A DNA stretch of 64,000 bases from Candidatus Thermofonsia Clade 1 bacterium. Its GTDB lineage: Bacteria; Chloroflexota; Anaerolineae; Aggregatilineales; UBA2796. Every line of letters starts with the position of its first letter. The stretch's first letter is position 1. The DNA lies in the NCBI GenBank assembly GCA_002794705.1, contig PGTK01000002.1:248001-312000 (forward strand). The letters run 5' to 3'. Below are positions 42,441 through 50,659 of this stretch, one piece after another. The notes under the pieces were generated by a model, which worked only from the letters and a program-made list of their open reading frames with translations, had not been told where the DNA came from and made no database searches. A program made the position numbers and the translations under genes.

Positions 42441-43846
42441 GAGCACCGCCGCCAAACACAGATACTTTTGCGAAGCGCATGGCGTCCGTGCAGGCTCATC
42501 TGCTGGCTGCTATTGCCTTTGCCCGTCGGCAATGTCCAAATCGCCTCAGTGTAGAAGCCTGCTTGCTCAGCTAGGTCGGACAAAATGAGATCGACAGGTA
42601 TAGCAATGCCGCTGTAGCGCACATTGTCGTTGATCATGACAAAATAGGCGTTCGGCTTGAGCAGACGTGCGCAATCAAAAATGACAAGTGCCAGCTCTAA
42701 GAAATAATTTCTGAGCATGCGCGGAATGCCCTGATTGTTCAAGGTGCGCGCTTTGCGCTGCATTTCTAGGTACTCTAAGATAGAGCCTAGCTCAACTTGG
42801 CTTTTGAAAGCAGCCCATGCTCTACGATAGACCTCAGGGGCAAAGCGACGATCTAGGCCTGCTTTCTCACGATTTTCTACCGTGCATGAGAGCATCTGTT
42901 GACGTAGATTACGCACAGACGCTTCATCTATGCCCAGCAGAGCAAGTTCAAGCGCATAGGTGCGCGTGTAATCGTAGCGGTTTGCATATGGCGGAGAAGT
43001 GATGACTCCATCAAAAGAGGCGCTCTCAAGCGTCGGTAGAAAATCAAGTGCTGAGCCAGACAGCACTTGAATAGCACCTGTGAGCGGCGGCGCTTCAAAG
43101 CCTGCCAGTAACTTGCCTGAGGGCTGCAGATCGTCCATAATTTGAGTCAGTTTTTGGATGATGGCTGCTTCAAAACTTGGCAACAGACCTTTGTTCAAGG
43201 GTTTGCGCCCTTGGCGCCTGCCCGAACGTTCATCCCAGCGCAGAAATTGCCCATCTTTGCGTGTGTAGCTAATTTCCTCCAGCACACACAACGCTGCAAA
43301 GCGCAACAGGCTCTGCACTGGGGGCGGCTCAGCTTCCAGCGCGCAGAGGTACTTCTCAAGGGCAAGTTGAGTGGCTTGAGGGAAGGCGCCCTCCGTGATA
43401 CGTAAATGAGGAAACGGCTTGCTAGGCTGTGCAGTAAGCCAAGGATGCTCTGTGCGCCAGTATGCCAATGCAGCAAGGATATGCTGCGTCTCAGGGCTAC
43501 GCGCCAAGCGCTGTGCCTCAATTACGGCACAGCCAACAGGCAGAAGTTCAATCTCTACACTATCTATTCCGCGCTCGCTTGCAGCGAAAAGCGTTGTGCC
43601 AATGCCTGCAAATGGATCGAGCAGGCGCCCATTTTGAACACCTAGTTTCTCAAGTAGATAATGAACTAGCGCTGCTGAAAACCCCTCTTTGTACTTGAAC
43701 CATCGGTAGATTGGACGATCTTTGTTGGCTTGGAAACTCACCAAGCGGCGGCTGAGCGCACTGTTGACCACTATGCGATCAGCAAAGCGCTTGGCCAGCA
43801 GTGCTGTCTGCGTCTGAATTGAGCTGAGTAGTTCGGCTTGTCTCAT
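42437..43846 (-). CDS. DNA methyltransferase of a type II restriction-modification system
   Basis: About 469 residues from the ATG at 43846. SAM motif I (LLDPFAGIGTT, residues 76-86) comes before the catalytic TSPPY (283-287), with about 200 residues between for target recognition. SPPY points to N4-cytosine methylation, though N6-adenine is not excluded. A longer frame starts at 43951 but would cover the tRNA-Leu promoter and lacks similarity, so I prefer 43846, about 25 bases after a predicted transcript start. Lower GC than neighbours. It protects host DNA from the linked endonuclease. Confidence 0.85.
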   Translation of the reverse strand: MRQAELLSSIQTQTALLAKRFADRIVVNSALSRRLVSFQANKDRPIYRWFKYKEGFSAALVHYLLEKLGVQNGRLLDPFAGIGTTLFAASERGIDSVEIELLPVGCAVIEAQRLARSPETQHILAALAYWRTEHPWLTAQPSKPFPHLRITEGAFPQATQLALEKYLCALEAEPPPVQSLLRFAALCVLEEISYTRKDGQFLRWDERSGRRQGRKPLNKGLLPSFEAAIIQKLTQIMDDLQPSGKLLAGFEAPPLTGAIQVLSGSALDFLPTLESASFDGVITSPPYANRYDYTRTYALELALLGIDEASVRNLRQQMLSCTVENREKAGLDRRFAPEVYRRAWAAFKSQVELGSILEYLEMQRKARTLNNQGIPRMLRNYFLELALVIFDCARLLKPNAYFVMINDNVRYSGIAIPVDLILSDLAEQAGFYTEAIWTLPTGKGNSSQQMSLHGRHALRKSICVWRRCS

Positions 43847-43877
43847 TTCAAGGTCAATCTGCTCACATTTAATGCTG

Positions 43878-43886
43878 ATTGTATCA
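43878..43886 (-). promoter_or_regulatory. Extended -10 promoter of the restriction-modification operon
   Basis: Minus strand TGATACAAT. A start near 43871 would give a 25-base leader to the ATG at 43846. It faces away from the tRNA-Leu promoter 25 bases further. Confidence 0.5.
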
Positions 43887-43910
43887 CACTGTGCAGAGGC
43901 GCGCTGAGCC

Positions 43911-43940
43911 TTGACAAAATCGCCCAAGCGCATATATACT
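43911..43940 (+). promoter_or_regulatory. tRNA-Leu promoter
   Basis: TTGACA (43911-43916), 18-base spacer and TATACT (43935-43940), 13 bases before the tRNA 5' end. Near-consensus. Confidence 0.8.
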
Positions 43941-43953
43941 ATAGTTAACAAAA

Positions 43954-44035
43954 GCCCTGGTGGCGGAATTGGTATACGCGGCAGTTTGAGGGGCTGTGCC
44001 TTTATGGCGTGGAGGTTCGAGTCCTCTCCAGGGCA
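43954..44035 (+). tRNA. tRNA-Leu (anticodon GAG)
   Basis: 82 bases, class II with a long variable arm. Acceptor GCCCTGG/CCAGGGC, D-arm GCGGAATTGGTATACGC, anticodon loop TTGAGGG with anticodon GAG, variable arm TGCCTTTATGGCG, T-arm GGAGGTTCGAGTCCTCT(C) and discriminator A. CCA is not encoded. It decodes CUC/CUU. Confidence 0.95.
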
Positions 44036-44038
44036 AGC

Positions 44039-44068
44039 AAAGACCAGCGAAATAGGCGCTGGTCTTTT
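44039..44068 (+). terminator. Rho-independent terminator after tRNA-Leu
   Basis: Eleven-base arms AAAGACCAGCG / CGCTGGTCTTT with a seven-base loop and T-run. The A-rich 5' flank makes it potentially bidirectional, also serving the convergent lipoprotein gene that ends at 44082. Confidence 0.8.
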
Positions 44069-44081
44069 GCGTTATAGTCCC

Positions 44082-45689
44082 TTAGCGAATGGCGAGGGGC
44101 TGTAGTGCCGCCTCATCGCGCTGACCCGTGACGATCAGCCGCTCATTGCCGTCGGCTGTCTCGATCAGCACGAGATGATTGAGCAAGTTGCGCCCCTCTT
44201 GGACTTGCTTTGAGAGGACAGCGAGATCGCCATTGGGCGCGATCGCTAAGCCTTGAAAGCGTCCGCGTGCGATCAGGCGCGGACGCAGATCGCTCACTGA
44301 GACGCTGTAAAGCGCGTCTGTGACGCCACCTGTTGTGTAGAATAGGCGCGTTCCATCAGCTGACCATGCCGCAGCAAGGATGCGTGCGCCGCGCCCTGCT
44401 GTGCTGATCGCCACAGGCGACTCGGCGCGGTCTATGGCGTACAGGAAGAGCTGCTCATCGCCGTTGCCGCTGCGCGTGACCATCGCTAACCAGCTGTTAT
44501 CGGCGTTGAGCAGGAAGCGGCGCGGCAAGTCTGGGGGATGCCGCTCAATGATTACGGCGTTCAGCACAGGCTTCAGTTCGCCTGTCTCCAGTGAGAGCCG
44601 CCCGACATTCGCTACAGCAGCGTCCAGACCGTTCGGATAGACTAAAAGCGCTTCAGTAGGGCTGATAATATGCAGCTGATTGAGTGCGCTGAAGGTCAGG
44701 AAGGCGCCGCCGCTATTGCCCTTGCTGATATCGCTGTAGGCGCCATCTGGGTTGACGCGCACGACGCGCCACTGTGATGGTCTGCCACTGCAGCGCTCAC
44801 CAAACACGATGATCAGCGTCTCGCCGACGGCACGAATTGTGCTGCTTACAAAGGTGCAGCTTTCGCTGGCAGGCAACTCGCCGACTAGGCGCTGTGCGCG
44901 CTCGCCATTCCATACGCGCACATCTGCTGAAGGCACTAGCCCTTGTGAGTCGGCAAAGAATTGCACTACAGCCACTTCACGGCTGCGAAAGGTGAAGCTA
45001 TTGACATTCTCAAGGCGCGTCTGCTCTTCCAGAGCTGGTAGCGTTAGAACGCGCAACGTGCCAATGGCAAACGTGCCGCGTGTGGCATCGCTGCGATAGT
45101 TTATCACGCCCAGCAAGTTGCCATCATCGCTCAGCTGCATTCGATCGCGCAGTGAACACGCCAAGCCGTTATTTTCGCCCAGCGCCTGCGGCGCGCCGCC
45201 GCCTAGCGGATAAATAGCCTGTTCACCACTGCTATCGCCGCCTAGATGCACTATAAGGTTATCTTCATAGCGCAAGCACGGGATTGCTAGAGCGCGGGCG
45301 CTCCCAATGGTCACGTCCTGTGCATTGCCACCCAGATCGTAGAATGTAAGCCGACTGCGGTTCGGATTATAGGCGAAAATGCGTGGATCGCCCTCGCGCA
45401 GCGCGATAGGCGTCGGTGTGGTGGGCGGCATGGGTTGTGTGGGTGGCTCAGCCTGAGTAGGCGGTTCAGCTTGCGTCGGGAGCGCTGTGGGCGTGAGCGC
45501 TGTGGCGGGCAGTTGGGTAGGTGAGGTTTCAGCGGCGTGTGTGGGCGGCTCAGCGGGTGCCGTAACAGGGGGGATAGTGGGCGGCAAAGTAGGCGCAAAG
45601 AGTGTTGGTGCGTTTTGAACGGGTGTTGGGCTGGCGGGCGCGCCACAAGCCACTAGGAATAGCAAAGGCAGGTAAAGCAGCCAACGCAT
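44082..45689 (-). CDS. Lipoprotein with Thr/Pro linker and beta-propeller domain
   Basis: About 535 residues from the ATG at 45689. The lipoprotein signal ends LLFLVACGAP. A low-complexity Thr/Pro/Ala linker of about 80 residues with repeated PPTQ units follows, then a WD40/TolB-like propeller with blades such as ILAAAWSADGTRLFYTTGG and LAIAPNGDLAVL. Exported, anchored to the outer face of the membrane, function unknown. A longer frame (ATG 45767) overlaps the FHA gene and would place 26 charged residues before the signal, so I reject it. Confidence 0.75.
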   Translation of the reverse strand: MRWLLYLPLLFLVACGAPASPTPVQNAPTLFAPTLPPTIPPVTAPAEPPTHAAETSPTQLPATALTPTALPTQAEPPTQAEPPTQPMPPTTPTPIALREGDPRIFAYNPNRSRLTFYDLGGNAQDVTIGSARALAIPCLRYEDNLIVHLGGDSSGEQAIYPLGGGAPQALGENNGLACSLRDRMQLSDDGNLLGVINYRSDATRGTFAIGTLRVLTLPALEEQTRLENVNSFTFRSREVAVVQFFADSQGLVPSADVRVWNGERAQRLVGELPASESCTFVSSTIRAVGETLIIVFGERCSGRPSQWRVVRVNPDGAYSDISKGNSGGAFLTFSALNQLHIISPTEALLVYPNGLDAAVANVGRLSLETGELKPVLNAVIIERHPPDLPRRFLLNADNSWLAMVTRSGNGDEQLFLYAIDRAESPVAISTAGRGARILAAAWSADGTRLFYTTGGVTDALYSVSVSDLRPRLIARGRFQGLAIAPNGDLAVLSKQVQEGRNLLNHLVLIETADGNERLIVTGQRDEAALQPLAIR

Positions 45690-45738
45690 AGTTGCTTTCA
45701 AGGTAAATTTCTCCGTAGATGGCAAGCGCAGGCGCAGA

Positions 45739-46299
45739 TCAGGTGCGCTTGCGCGTATCGTCTTCATGTGGGTCGCGTGGCGAGGTGTGTGCCACTTGCG
45801 TGAAGCGCACGCGCATCACCATTTGCCCCAGACGGATTTCATCGCCATCGTTCAGGCGATTCGGGCGATGGGCTGCCAGCCGCACGCCGTTGAGATAAGT
45901 GCCATTGCTGCTGCCCAAGTCCCACAGCTCTAGCTGATTGTTCTCAGTGCGACGAATGGCGGCATGGCGGCGGCTGACGCCCATACGATAGCCGGCGAAG
46001 GGCGTCATATCAACATCGGGCATGGCGCCCGTAGCGGGATCGCGCCGCCCGAAGATGGTCTCGCGCTTCTGTTTGAGCAAGATCGGCTCTGCATCGGAAA
46101 TCTCAATGCGCAACATCACGTCTGTCGGGAAGGTCTCTGCGCTTTTGATGACAGCGACCGTCTCTCGCGTCTCGGAGGGCAAGGGTTCGTTGATGGTGCG
46201 CGTGCCGAGAGGCGCGTCGCCAATCAGACTAGCGCCGCAATTCTCGCAGAAGACCATCCCGACTCGGTTCATGTACTTACAATTTGGACACACCTGCAT
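45739..46299 (-). CDS. FHA-domain protein with zinc-ribbon
   Basis: 186 residues. The N-terminal zinc ribbon has VCPNCKYMN and FCENCGASL (CxxC x2). The FHA domain (residues about 62-165) has the phosphothreonine-binding set FGRRDP, SRRHAAI and LGSSNGTYLNG. It would read phosphothreonine marks on partner proteins, for example made by the Ser/Thr kinase encoded at 53642, though that link is inferred. ATG at 46299. Confidence 0.9.
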   Translation of the reverse strand: MQVCPNCKYMNRVGMVFCENCGASLIGDAPLGTRTINEPLPSETRETVAVIKSAETFPTDVMLRIEISDAEPILLKQKRETIFGRRDPATGAMPDVDMTPFAGYRMGVSRRHAAIRRTENNQLELWDLGSSNGTYLNGVRLAAHRPNRLNDGDEIRLGQMVMRVRFTQVAHTSPRDPHEDDTRKRT

Positions 46300-46338
46300 T
46301 GTGTCTTCCCCCGATTGCTCTCACTCAAGCATACTATT

Positions 46339-46344
46339 ATTATA
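46339..46344 (-). promoter_or_regulatory. Possible -10 element of the FHA gene
   Basis: Minus strand TATAAT about 40 bases before the ATG at 46299. No good -35 and no TG extension, so tentative. A second candidate, TGGTACACT, lies at 46398-46406. Confidence 0.35.
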
Positions 46345-46483
46345 CGCCTGTTCCCTAGAATGATCACGCGATTTCGGCTACCGAACGCTATACGCTTAGT
46401 GTACCACGTTTAGGCACGGGATGTCTAAGAAAAAACGATCAGGTGAGCTGAGCATTTCTGTGGAAAGACTACCTGTGCGTTCA

Positions 46484-47089
46484 CTAATTGCTAAAGCGCA
46501 CCACGATCACACCTGTCAGGCTTTGGCAGAGACGGTCGCCGTTGCGTAGCGGCATGACTTCCCAAGCGTAGTTGCCCAGACCCACAAAAAGTGACCGCTC
46601 AAAAGTGATGGTGGTCTCAGTGGTATCACCGATGAAGACATAGCGATTTGAAGGCGAGAGCAGCCAGACTCGGTAGCCTTCTGCGCCCTCTACAGCTGTC
46701 CAAGAGACCTGTGCATCGGTCTGGCGGTCAGCGATTAGGCTGCTAGTCGGCAGGCTGCGCGTAAAAGAGGCACAAACAGCATCAAAGGTGGCATCTAGGG
46801 CAATGGTCGGTGGAGCGCCAATAGGCGTCGCCGCCAGCAGATTGAGATTCTCCGTACGGCGCGCCGCAGGCGTTACAGTAGGGCGGACGTTGATAGGTGG
46901 CTGCGTGGGACGCGGCGTGTTAGTCACAAAAGCTGTGGGCGTCCATGTGGGCGGCAAAGTGAAAGTCGGGCGCGGCGTGTTAGTGAACGTCGGTGTGAGC
47001 GTCGGCGTAGGTGTTGCCTCAGGCGCGTTGCACGCCGCCAGCAAAGCGCCCATCAGCAGGATGAAAAGCAGGCGTAGCCTCTGATGCAT
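46484..47089 (-). CDS. Lipoprotein with Thr/Pro linker
   Basis: About 201 residues from the ATG at 47089. The lipoprotein signal ends MGALLAACNAP. A Thr/Pro stretch of roughly 55 residues (TPTLTPTFTNTPRPTF-like) follows, then a single beta-sandwich domain with WTAVEGAEGYRVWLLSP and TTITFERSLFVGLGNYAWEVMPL, a fibronectin type III-like pattern. A binding role at the cell surface is possible but not shown. An AAAGG site lies upstream. Probably co-transcribed with the membrane protein and hemoglobin genes. Confidence 0.7.
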   Translation of the reverse strand: MHQRLRLLFILLMGALLAACNAPEATPTPTLTPTFTNTPRPTFTLPPTWTPTAFVTNTPRPTQPPINVRPTVTPAARRTENLNLLAATPIGAPPTIALDATFDAVCASFTRSLPTSSLIADRQTDAQVSWTAVEGAEGYRVWLLSPSNRYVFIGDTTETTITFERSLFVGLGNYAWEVMPLRNGDRLCQSLTGVIVVRFSN

Positions 47090-47103
47090 AGGGTCAAGAC
47101 CTT

Positions 47104-47514
47104 TCAAGGAGCGCTGAGCGCCTCTGCGAGGGAGAGCAACGACCAGATCAAAGCCGCCACACCGATCAGGGCGCTGAGTAACACATAAAGCGCGCCCGCC
47201 CTGCCCACGCGCAACGGACTCTCGCCAAAGTCAAAGCCGACCAGCAGCCGCCAGCCCAGCCAGTAGAGCGCCAGCCCAAAGATCGCTGTGCCAAGCAAGA
47301 GCGCGTTAGCGAGCGTCACGTCTAAATCAGCAGGGCGGATGCGGAAAAAGCTATTGAACAGGATCAAGACAATCACAGCGGTCAGCGCGAGAGCGGCAAG
47401 AGCGGCGATCAGAATGCGGGCTGAGCGCGAACGCCGATCGAGCCAATGCGCAAAGCGACTCAAGAGATCGAGGCGTTGTGCAGCTTTGACAGGCGTTTTT
47501 TGCGGCTTGCTCAT
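47104..47514 (-). CDS. Small membrane protein, unknown
   Basis: 136 residues with three to four hydrophobic helices (ILIAALAALALTAVIVLILF, ALLLGTAIFGLALYWLGWRLLVGF, ALYVLLSALIGVAALIWSLLSL) and a basic cytoplasmic N terminus. No family recognised. It lies 4 bases after the hemoglobin gene and 14 bases before the lipoprotein gene, so all three are likely one transcript. Confidence 0.65.
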   Translation of the reverse strand: MSKPQKTPVKAAQRLDLLSRFAHWLDRRSRSARILIAALAALALTAVIVLILFNSFFRIRPADLDVTLANALLLGTAIFGLALYWLGWRLLVGFDFGESPLRVGRAGALYVLLSALIGVAALIWSLLSLAEALSAP

Positions 47515-47518
47515 AGGC

Positions 47519-47926
47519 TCACTCGCGCAGATTGACGCTTGGACGATTGATCATAAACGTGGCGGCATTCTCAAAGTACTCGCGCATTTGGCTGTAGGCA
47601 GGCTCAGTGATTTGCGCCTCATCCAGAGCGGCAAGCATAGCTGCGACCCATGCATCGCGTTCCGCCTGCCCAATCGGAAAAGGCGCGTGGCGCATCCGCA
47701 GACGTGGATGTCCGCGCTCAGCGCTGTAGTCGCTCGGTCCGCCGAAATACTGGATGACAAACAGACGTAAGCGACGCTCCGCGCCTGTTAGATCATGCTC
47801 AGGGTAAAGCGGACGCAACACGGGGTCAGCTTTAACGCGCCGATAGAAAGCAGCGATCAAGCGCTCAATGGCTGCTGCGCCGATCAAGGCGTAGACGCTC
47901 TTGCTGGTGTGCTGATTCTCGCTCAT
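47519..47926 (-). CDS. Truncated hemoglobin, group II (trHbO-type)
   Basis: 135 residues with a two-over-two globin pattern: Tyr28 at B10 (AAFYRRV), the CD-loop region DLTGAERRLRLFVIQYFGGP, proximal His80 in RLRMRHAPFPI and Trp93 at G8 (RDAWVAAM), the marks of group II. It binds heme and probably O2 or NO in the cytoplasm. ATG at 47926 chosen over a longer frame (47968) since AAGAGCG lies upstream and the family starts here. Confidence 0.92.
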   Translation of the reverse strand: MSENQHTSKSVYALIGAAAIERLIAAFYRRVKADPVLRPLYPEHDLTGAERRLRLFVIQYFGGPSDYSAERGHPRLRMRHAPFPIGQAERDAWVAAMLAALDEAQITEPAYSQMREYFENAATFMINRPSVNLRE

Positions 47927-48024
47927 CAGATCGCTCTTGCCATAAGTTATGCCGTCATTGGATACCAAATTCAGCGATTTGTCAAGCGCCCCAAGCGCTC
48001 AGGGCGCACAGGCACGAGACGGGC

Positions 48025-48053
48025 TTGTTTTTCAAGGGCAGACGTGCCATAAC
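48025..48053 (+). promoter_or_regulatory. Possible promoter of the gene at 48111
   Basis: TTGTTT (48025-48030), 17-base spacer, CATAAC (48048-48053) preceded by TGC. Confidence 0.4.
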
Positions 48054-48110
48054 TAATGGTAGTGACTCGCGTGAGCAACGGAGAGGGAAGTGCGGCGGCG
48101 CCGCTGAGCT

Positions 48111-48617
48111 ATGTTAGTCAATCCGATCTGGGTAGAGCAGTACATCAAAGATGAGTTGGGCTTGACAGGGCGCGATCTGTGCAAACTCTATGGCGTAGAG
48201 CAGGACGCGCTACATGCCTATCTAGCTTCGCTAGGCGCGAACACAAATGAGGTCTTTCAGCGCGTGTTGGCAGATATAGACGCCGTGCGCACAGGCTATC
48301 GGCAAGTCCGTGTGAGCGATGCGCATATCGCTCAGCTGCAGACCCTGCTGAATAACTATCCCTTTCATCCACTGGTCAGCTTGCTGACGTGGGACGGACG
48401 GCAGGCTTGGCGGCTAAGCGGCGATGACGCCCAATACGTGGCTTTTCGGGCGGCGGATATCGTCGGGCTGAATTTTGAGTCGGGCGATGTGCTGCGGCAA
48501 CGGCTGAACACGCTTGTCATTTGGCAGGCGGAAACACTACCTACCTTCGGCGAGGCATTCCGTGCGCGCCTTGCGGATATCACGCTCTATCTGATCGAGT
48601 TGAGCGGCGTCCTGTAG
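48111..48617 (+). CDS. Conserved hypothetical protein
   Basis: 168 residues, soluble, no signal or membrane segment. Mixed helical sequence (LTGRDLCKLYGVEQDALHAYLASLG, then ALLxxYPFHPLVSLLTWDG, then a helical end). I do not recognise it. An in-frame stop lies two codons upstream, so the ATG at 48111 is the earliest possible start. It stands alone between the divergent hemoglobin operon and the convergent MFS gene. Confidence 0.6.
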   Translation: MLVNPIWVEQYIKDELGLTGRDLCKLYGVEQDALHAYLASLGANTNEVFQRVLADIDAVRTGYRQVRVSDAHIAQLQTLLNNYPFHPLVSLLTWDGRQAWRLSGDDAQYVAFRAADIVGLNFESGDVLRQRLNTLVIWQAETLPTFGEAFRARLADITLYLIELSGVL

Positions 48618-48637
48618 CGCGTCGCTGTGTGTGCCGA

Positions 48638-49936
48638 TCAATCGGCGGCTTGGGCAGCGGGTTGAGCGGCTTGGGCGCTCGGCGCAGTGCGTCCGCTCAA
48701 GCGATTGGGCAGAAATAGCGCCAAAACGCCCGCCAAAAGCGCCGCAAATGCCACCACTTGGAAGGTCGCCTGAATGCCAATGCCGCTGAAGGCGCTGTTC
48801 TCGATCCCATCAGCCAGCACGCCGATCAAGGCGTTGCCAATCGCGCCTGCCCCGAAAATCAAGCCAAGCGATAAGCCCGCTGCAAAGCCCTTGGCATTCG
48901 GCAACAGGCTCTGCGCCATGACAACGGTCAGAGGGAAGCCCGCACCAAGCGCTGCGCCCGCTGCTAATGCCAAAAGCGGCGCCGCCGCACCCTCAGCCGT
49001 CGGCATGAAGAAGAGCAAGGGCGCGCCCAGCCAAAGACTCAACGCGATCATCCGTCGCCTATCGTAACGATCCGCCAATGCGCCCAGCAATACGCCGCTG
49101 AAAGCTGAGGCGATCCAGTACAAGCTGGTCACAAAGCCATATTGATCCACTGACCAGCCGCGCCGCTCAAACAGAATCGGCACAAAGTTCACCACGCCAA
49201 TATGCGAGAGGCTGCGCAGGAACAGCACTGCCAAGAATAGGAAAAACACGCCGAACATTGCAGCCGTCAAGGGACTGCGCGGCTTAGATGCAGCCTCCTG
49301 CATGTGGCGCTGTGCGCTCACAGCGCGCCGACTGGGTATACGGCTTGCCATAAGCGCAACAGCGGGCAGTGCAGCCAGACTGAGCGCCATCAGCGCTAAA
49401 AGGTTATCCGCTATGGCGGGCTGCAGGCGCACGCGCCCCTCAGCTGTGAGCGTGAGCGCAGCCAGCAAAATGCCCGCTACCGCCGGTCCAGTCCCTAGCC
49501 CGATCTGTCCGAATAGGAAGAAAAGACTGCTGTTGCGCGCTGCACGGCTCTGCTGAGCCGCGGCGGCATACAGCGCTCCCACAGGATGAAAGGCAGCGCT
49601 GCCGAGCGCAGCTGAGCAGTAGAAGAGCAGAGTGAGTGCGCCATTGGCTGAGAGCGCCGCTACCAAAGCTGCTGACATGCTCAGAGCAGTCCATGCCACG
49701 CCAAGTGCCGCGAGTAGGCGTCCGCCTGTGCGATCAGTCAGGGCGCCGAAGAATGGCTGTGCTACTGCGCCGATCAGCTCACGTAGACTGATAGCAAGTC
49801 CGATAGCAGCGGCATTGGCGCCCAAGAAATGCGTCCCGACGAAGGCAAGCATGACCGGTCCCATGCTCATGAAAACGTCATTGGTGAGGTGTCCGAGCAG
49901 GACTGCCCAGAAGAGTAGGCTGCGTGGCAAATGCAC
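48638..49936 (-). CDS. MFS transporter, FSR-like
   Basis: 432 residues, 12 transmembrane helices. The first helix (LLGHLTNDVFMSMGPVML) matches the LxHxxND pattern of fosmidomycin-resistance-type (FSR) transporters, and the loop between helices 2 and 3 has GALTDRTGGR. The start is GTG 49936: AAGGAG lies 6 bases upstream. The longer frame from 49975 covers that site. It likely exports a small molecule, substrate unknown. An extended -10 lies 30 bases upstream. Confidence 0.88.
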   Translation of the reverse strand: MHLPRSLLFWAVLLGHLTNDVFMSMGPVMLAFVGTHFLGANAAAIGLAISLRELIGAVAQPFFGALTDRTGGRLLAALGVAWTALSMSAALVAALSANGALTLLFYCSAALGSAAFHPVGALYAAAAQQSRAARNSSLFFLFGQIGLGTGPAVAGILLAALTLTAEGRVRLQPAIADNLLALMALSLAALPAVALMASRIPSRRAVSAQRHMQEAASKPRSPLTAAMFGVFFLFLAVLFLRSLSHIGVVNFVPILFERRGWSVDQYGFVTSLYWIASAFSGVLLGALADRYDRRRMIALSLWLGAPLLFFMPTAEGAAAPLLALAAGAALGAGFPLTVVMAQSLLPNAKGFAAGLSLGLIFGAGAIGNALIGVLADGIENSAFSGIGIQATFQVVAFAALLAGVLALFLPNRLSGRTAPSAQAAQPAAQAAD

Positions 49937-49965
49937 AGATCGCTCCTTAGGTGATGAACGTTGCA

Positions 49966-49974
49966 ATTCTAGCA
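49966..49974 (-). promoter_or_regulatory. Extended -10 promoter of the MFS gene
   Basis: Minus strand TGCTAGAAT, the same form as at tRNA-Arg. The transcript would begin near 49959. Confidence 0.55.
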
Positions 49975-49993
49975 CGTTGAGGCGGAGTTGAAC

Positions 49994-50018
49994 AAAAAGG
50001 GCGGCTCACGCGCCGCCC
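49994..50018 (-). terminator. Rho-independent terminator of the TPR gene
   Basis: Minus strand: GGGCGGC / GCCGCCC stem with six-base loop, then TTTTT. It follows the TPR gene stop by about 16 bases. Confidence 0.85.
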
Positions 50019-50034
50019 TCGTGGGGAAAAACGC

Positions 50035-50511
50035 TCAGTTCAAGCTGCCGAGCAGGGTCTGGTAGGCGTTCAGGGCAGGCAGATGCCACTCGCGCTGCCA
50101 TGCCTCGCGCAGCACCTGCGCCACTTTGAGGGTCTGCCCAAAGTGCTGATAGGCGCGAGCGAGGTTCATATAGGCGGCGGCGCGATTCGGGTAGTTCGGC
50201 AAGGCAATAGCTTTCTCCAGCCACGAAATCGCCGACTCGTAGCAATCCATCGCCATTAGATAAACGCCCAGACTGTTATACGCCTCGCCATACTCAGGAT
50301 CGAGTTCAAGCGCCAACATGCACTCATCAATGGCATCCTCGTAGCGCCCCTGTTGGCTATAGGCAGAGGCAAGCTGCACATGCGCCTCCGCACTAGGATG
50401 CATCTCAAGCGCAGCACGGCAGAGATTGATCGCGCTCTCAACCGCGCCTGACAGCTGTTGCCGATGAGCCTGTTCCAGAAAGCGACGGGCAATTTCTTGC
50501 TGTGTTTGCAT
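50035..50511 (-). CDS. TPR-repeat protein
   Basis: 158 residues made of about four tetratricopeptide repeats (for example AEAHVQLASAYSQQGRYEDAID and GEAYNSLGVYLMAMDCYESAI), a protein-binding scaffold, cytoplasmic (no signal). ATG at 50511 with GGGAG upstream. A single-gene unit bounded by a terminator and, upstream, by a nine-base inverted repeat. Confidence 0.88.
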   Translation of the reverse strand: MQTQQEIARRFLEQAHRQQLSGAVESAINLCRAALEMHPSAEAHVQLASAYSQQGRYEDAIDECMLALELDPEYGEAYNSLGVYLMAMDCYESAISWLEKAIALPNYPNRAAAYMNLARAYQHFGQTLKVAQVLREAWQREWHLPALNAYQTLLGSLN

Positions 50512-50541
50512 GGCGGACTCCCAGCTCCGTTTACGTCAAAG

Positions 50542-50568
50542 TTGCTTGCTGTGAATCTTAGCAAGCAA
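50542..50568. repeat. Inverted repeat upstream of the TPR gene
   Basis: Perfect nine-base arms TTGCTTGCT / AGCAAGCAA with nine-base spacer. A possible minus-strand -10 (TATATT, 50567-50572) abuts it, so the repeat would lie at the transcript start, either as an operator or as a leader hairpin. Confidence 0.55.
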
Positions 50569-50659
50569 TATAGGACAAAATCTATAAATGATCCGTAAGC
50601 GGCGGCTGAGCAGCTGATAAGCGCACGTGCCGCAGCCATGCCGACTGCAGCACATGCCG

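Noticed and set aside
43847..43951. Longer methylase N terminus beginning at 43951
   Set aside because: It would cover the tRNA-Leu promoter and the methylase's own likely promoter, and has no ribosome site.
43850..44070. Integrative element using tRNA-Leu as attachment site
   Set aside because: No integrase gene and no repeat of the tRNA 3' end was found on the other side of the restriction-modification genes.
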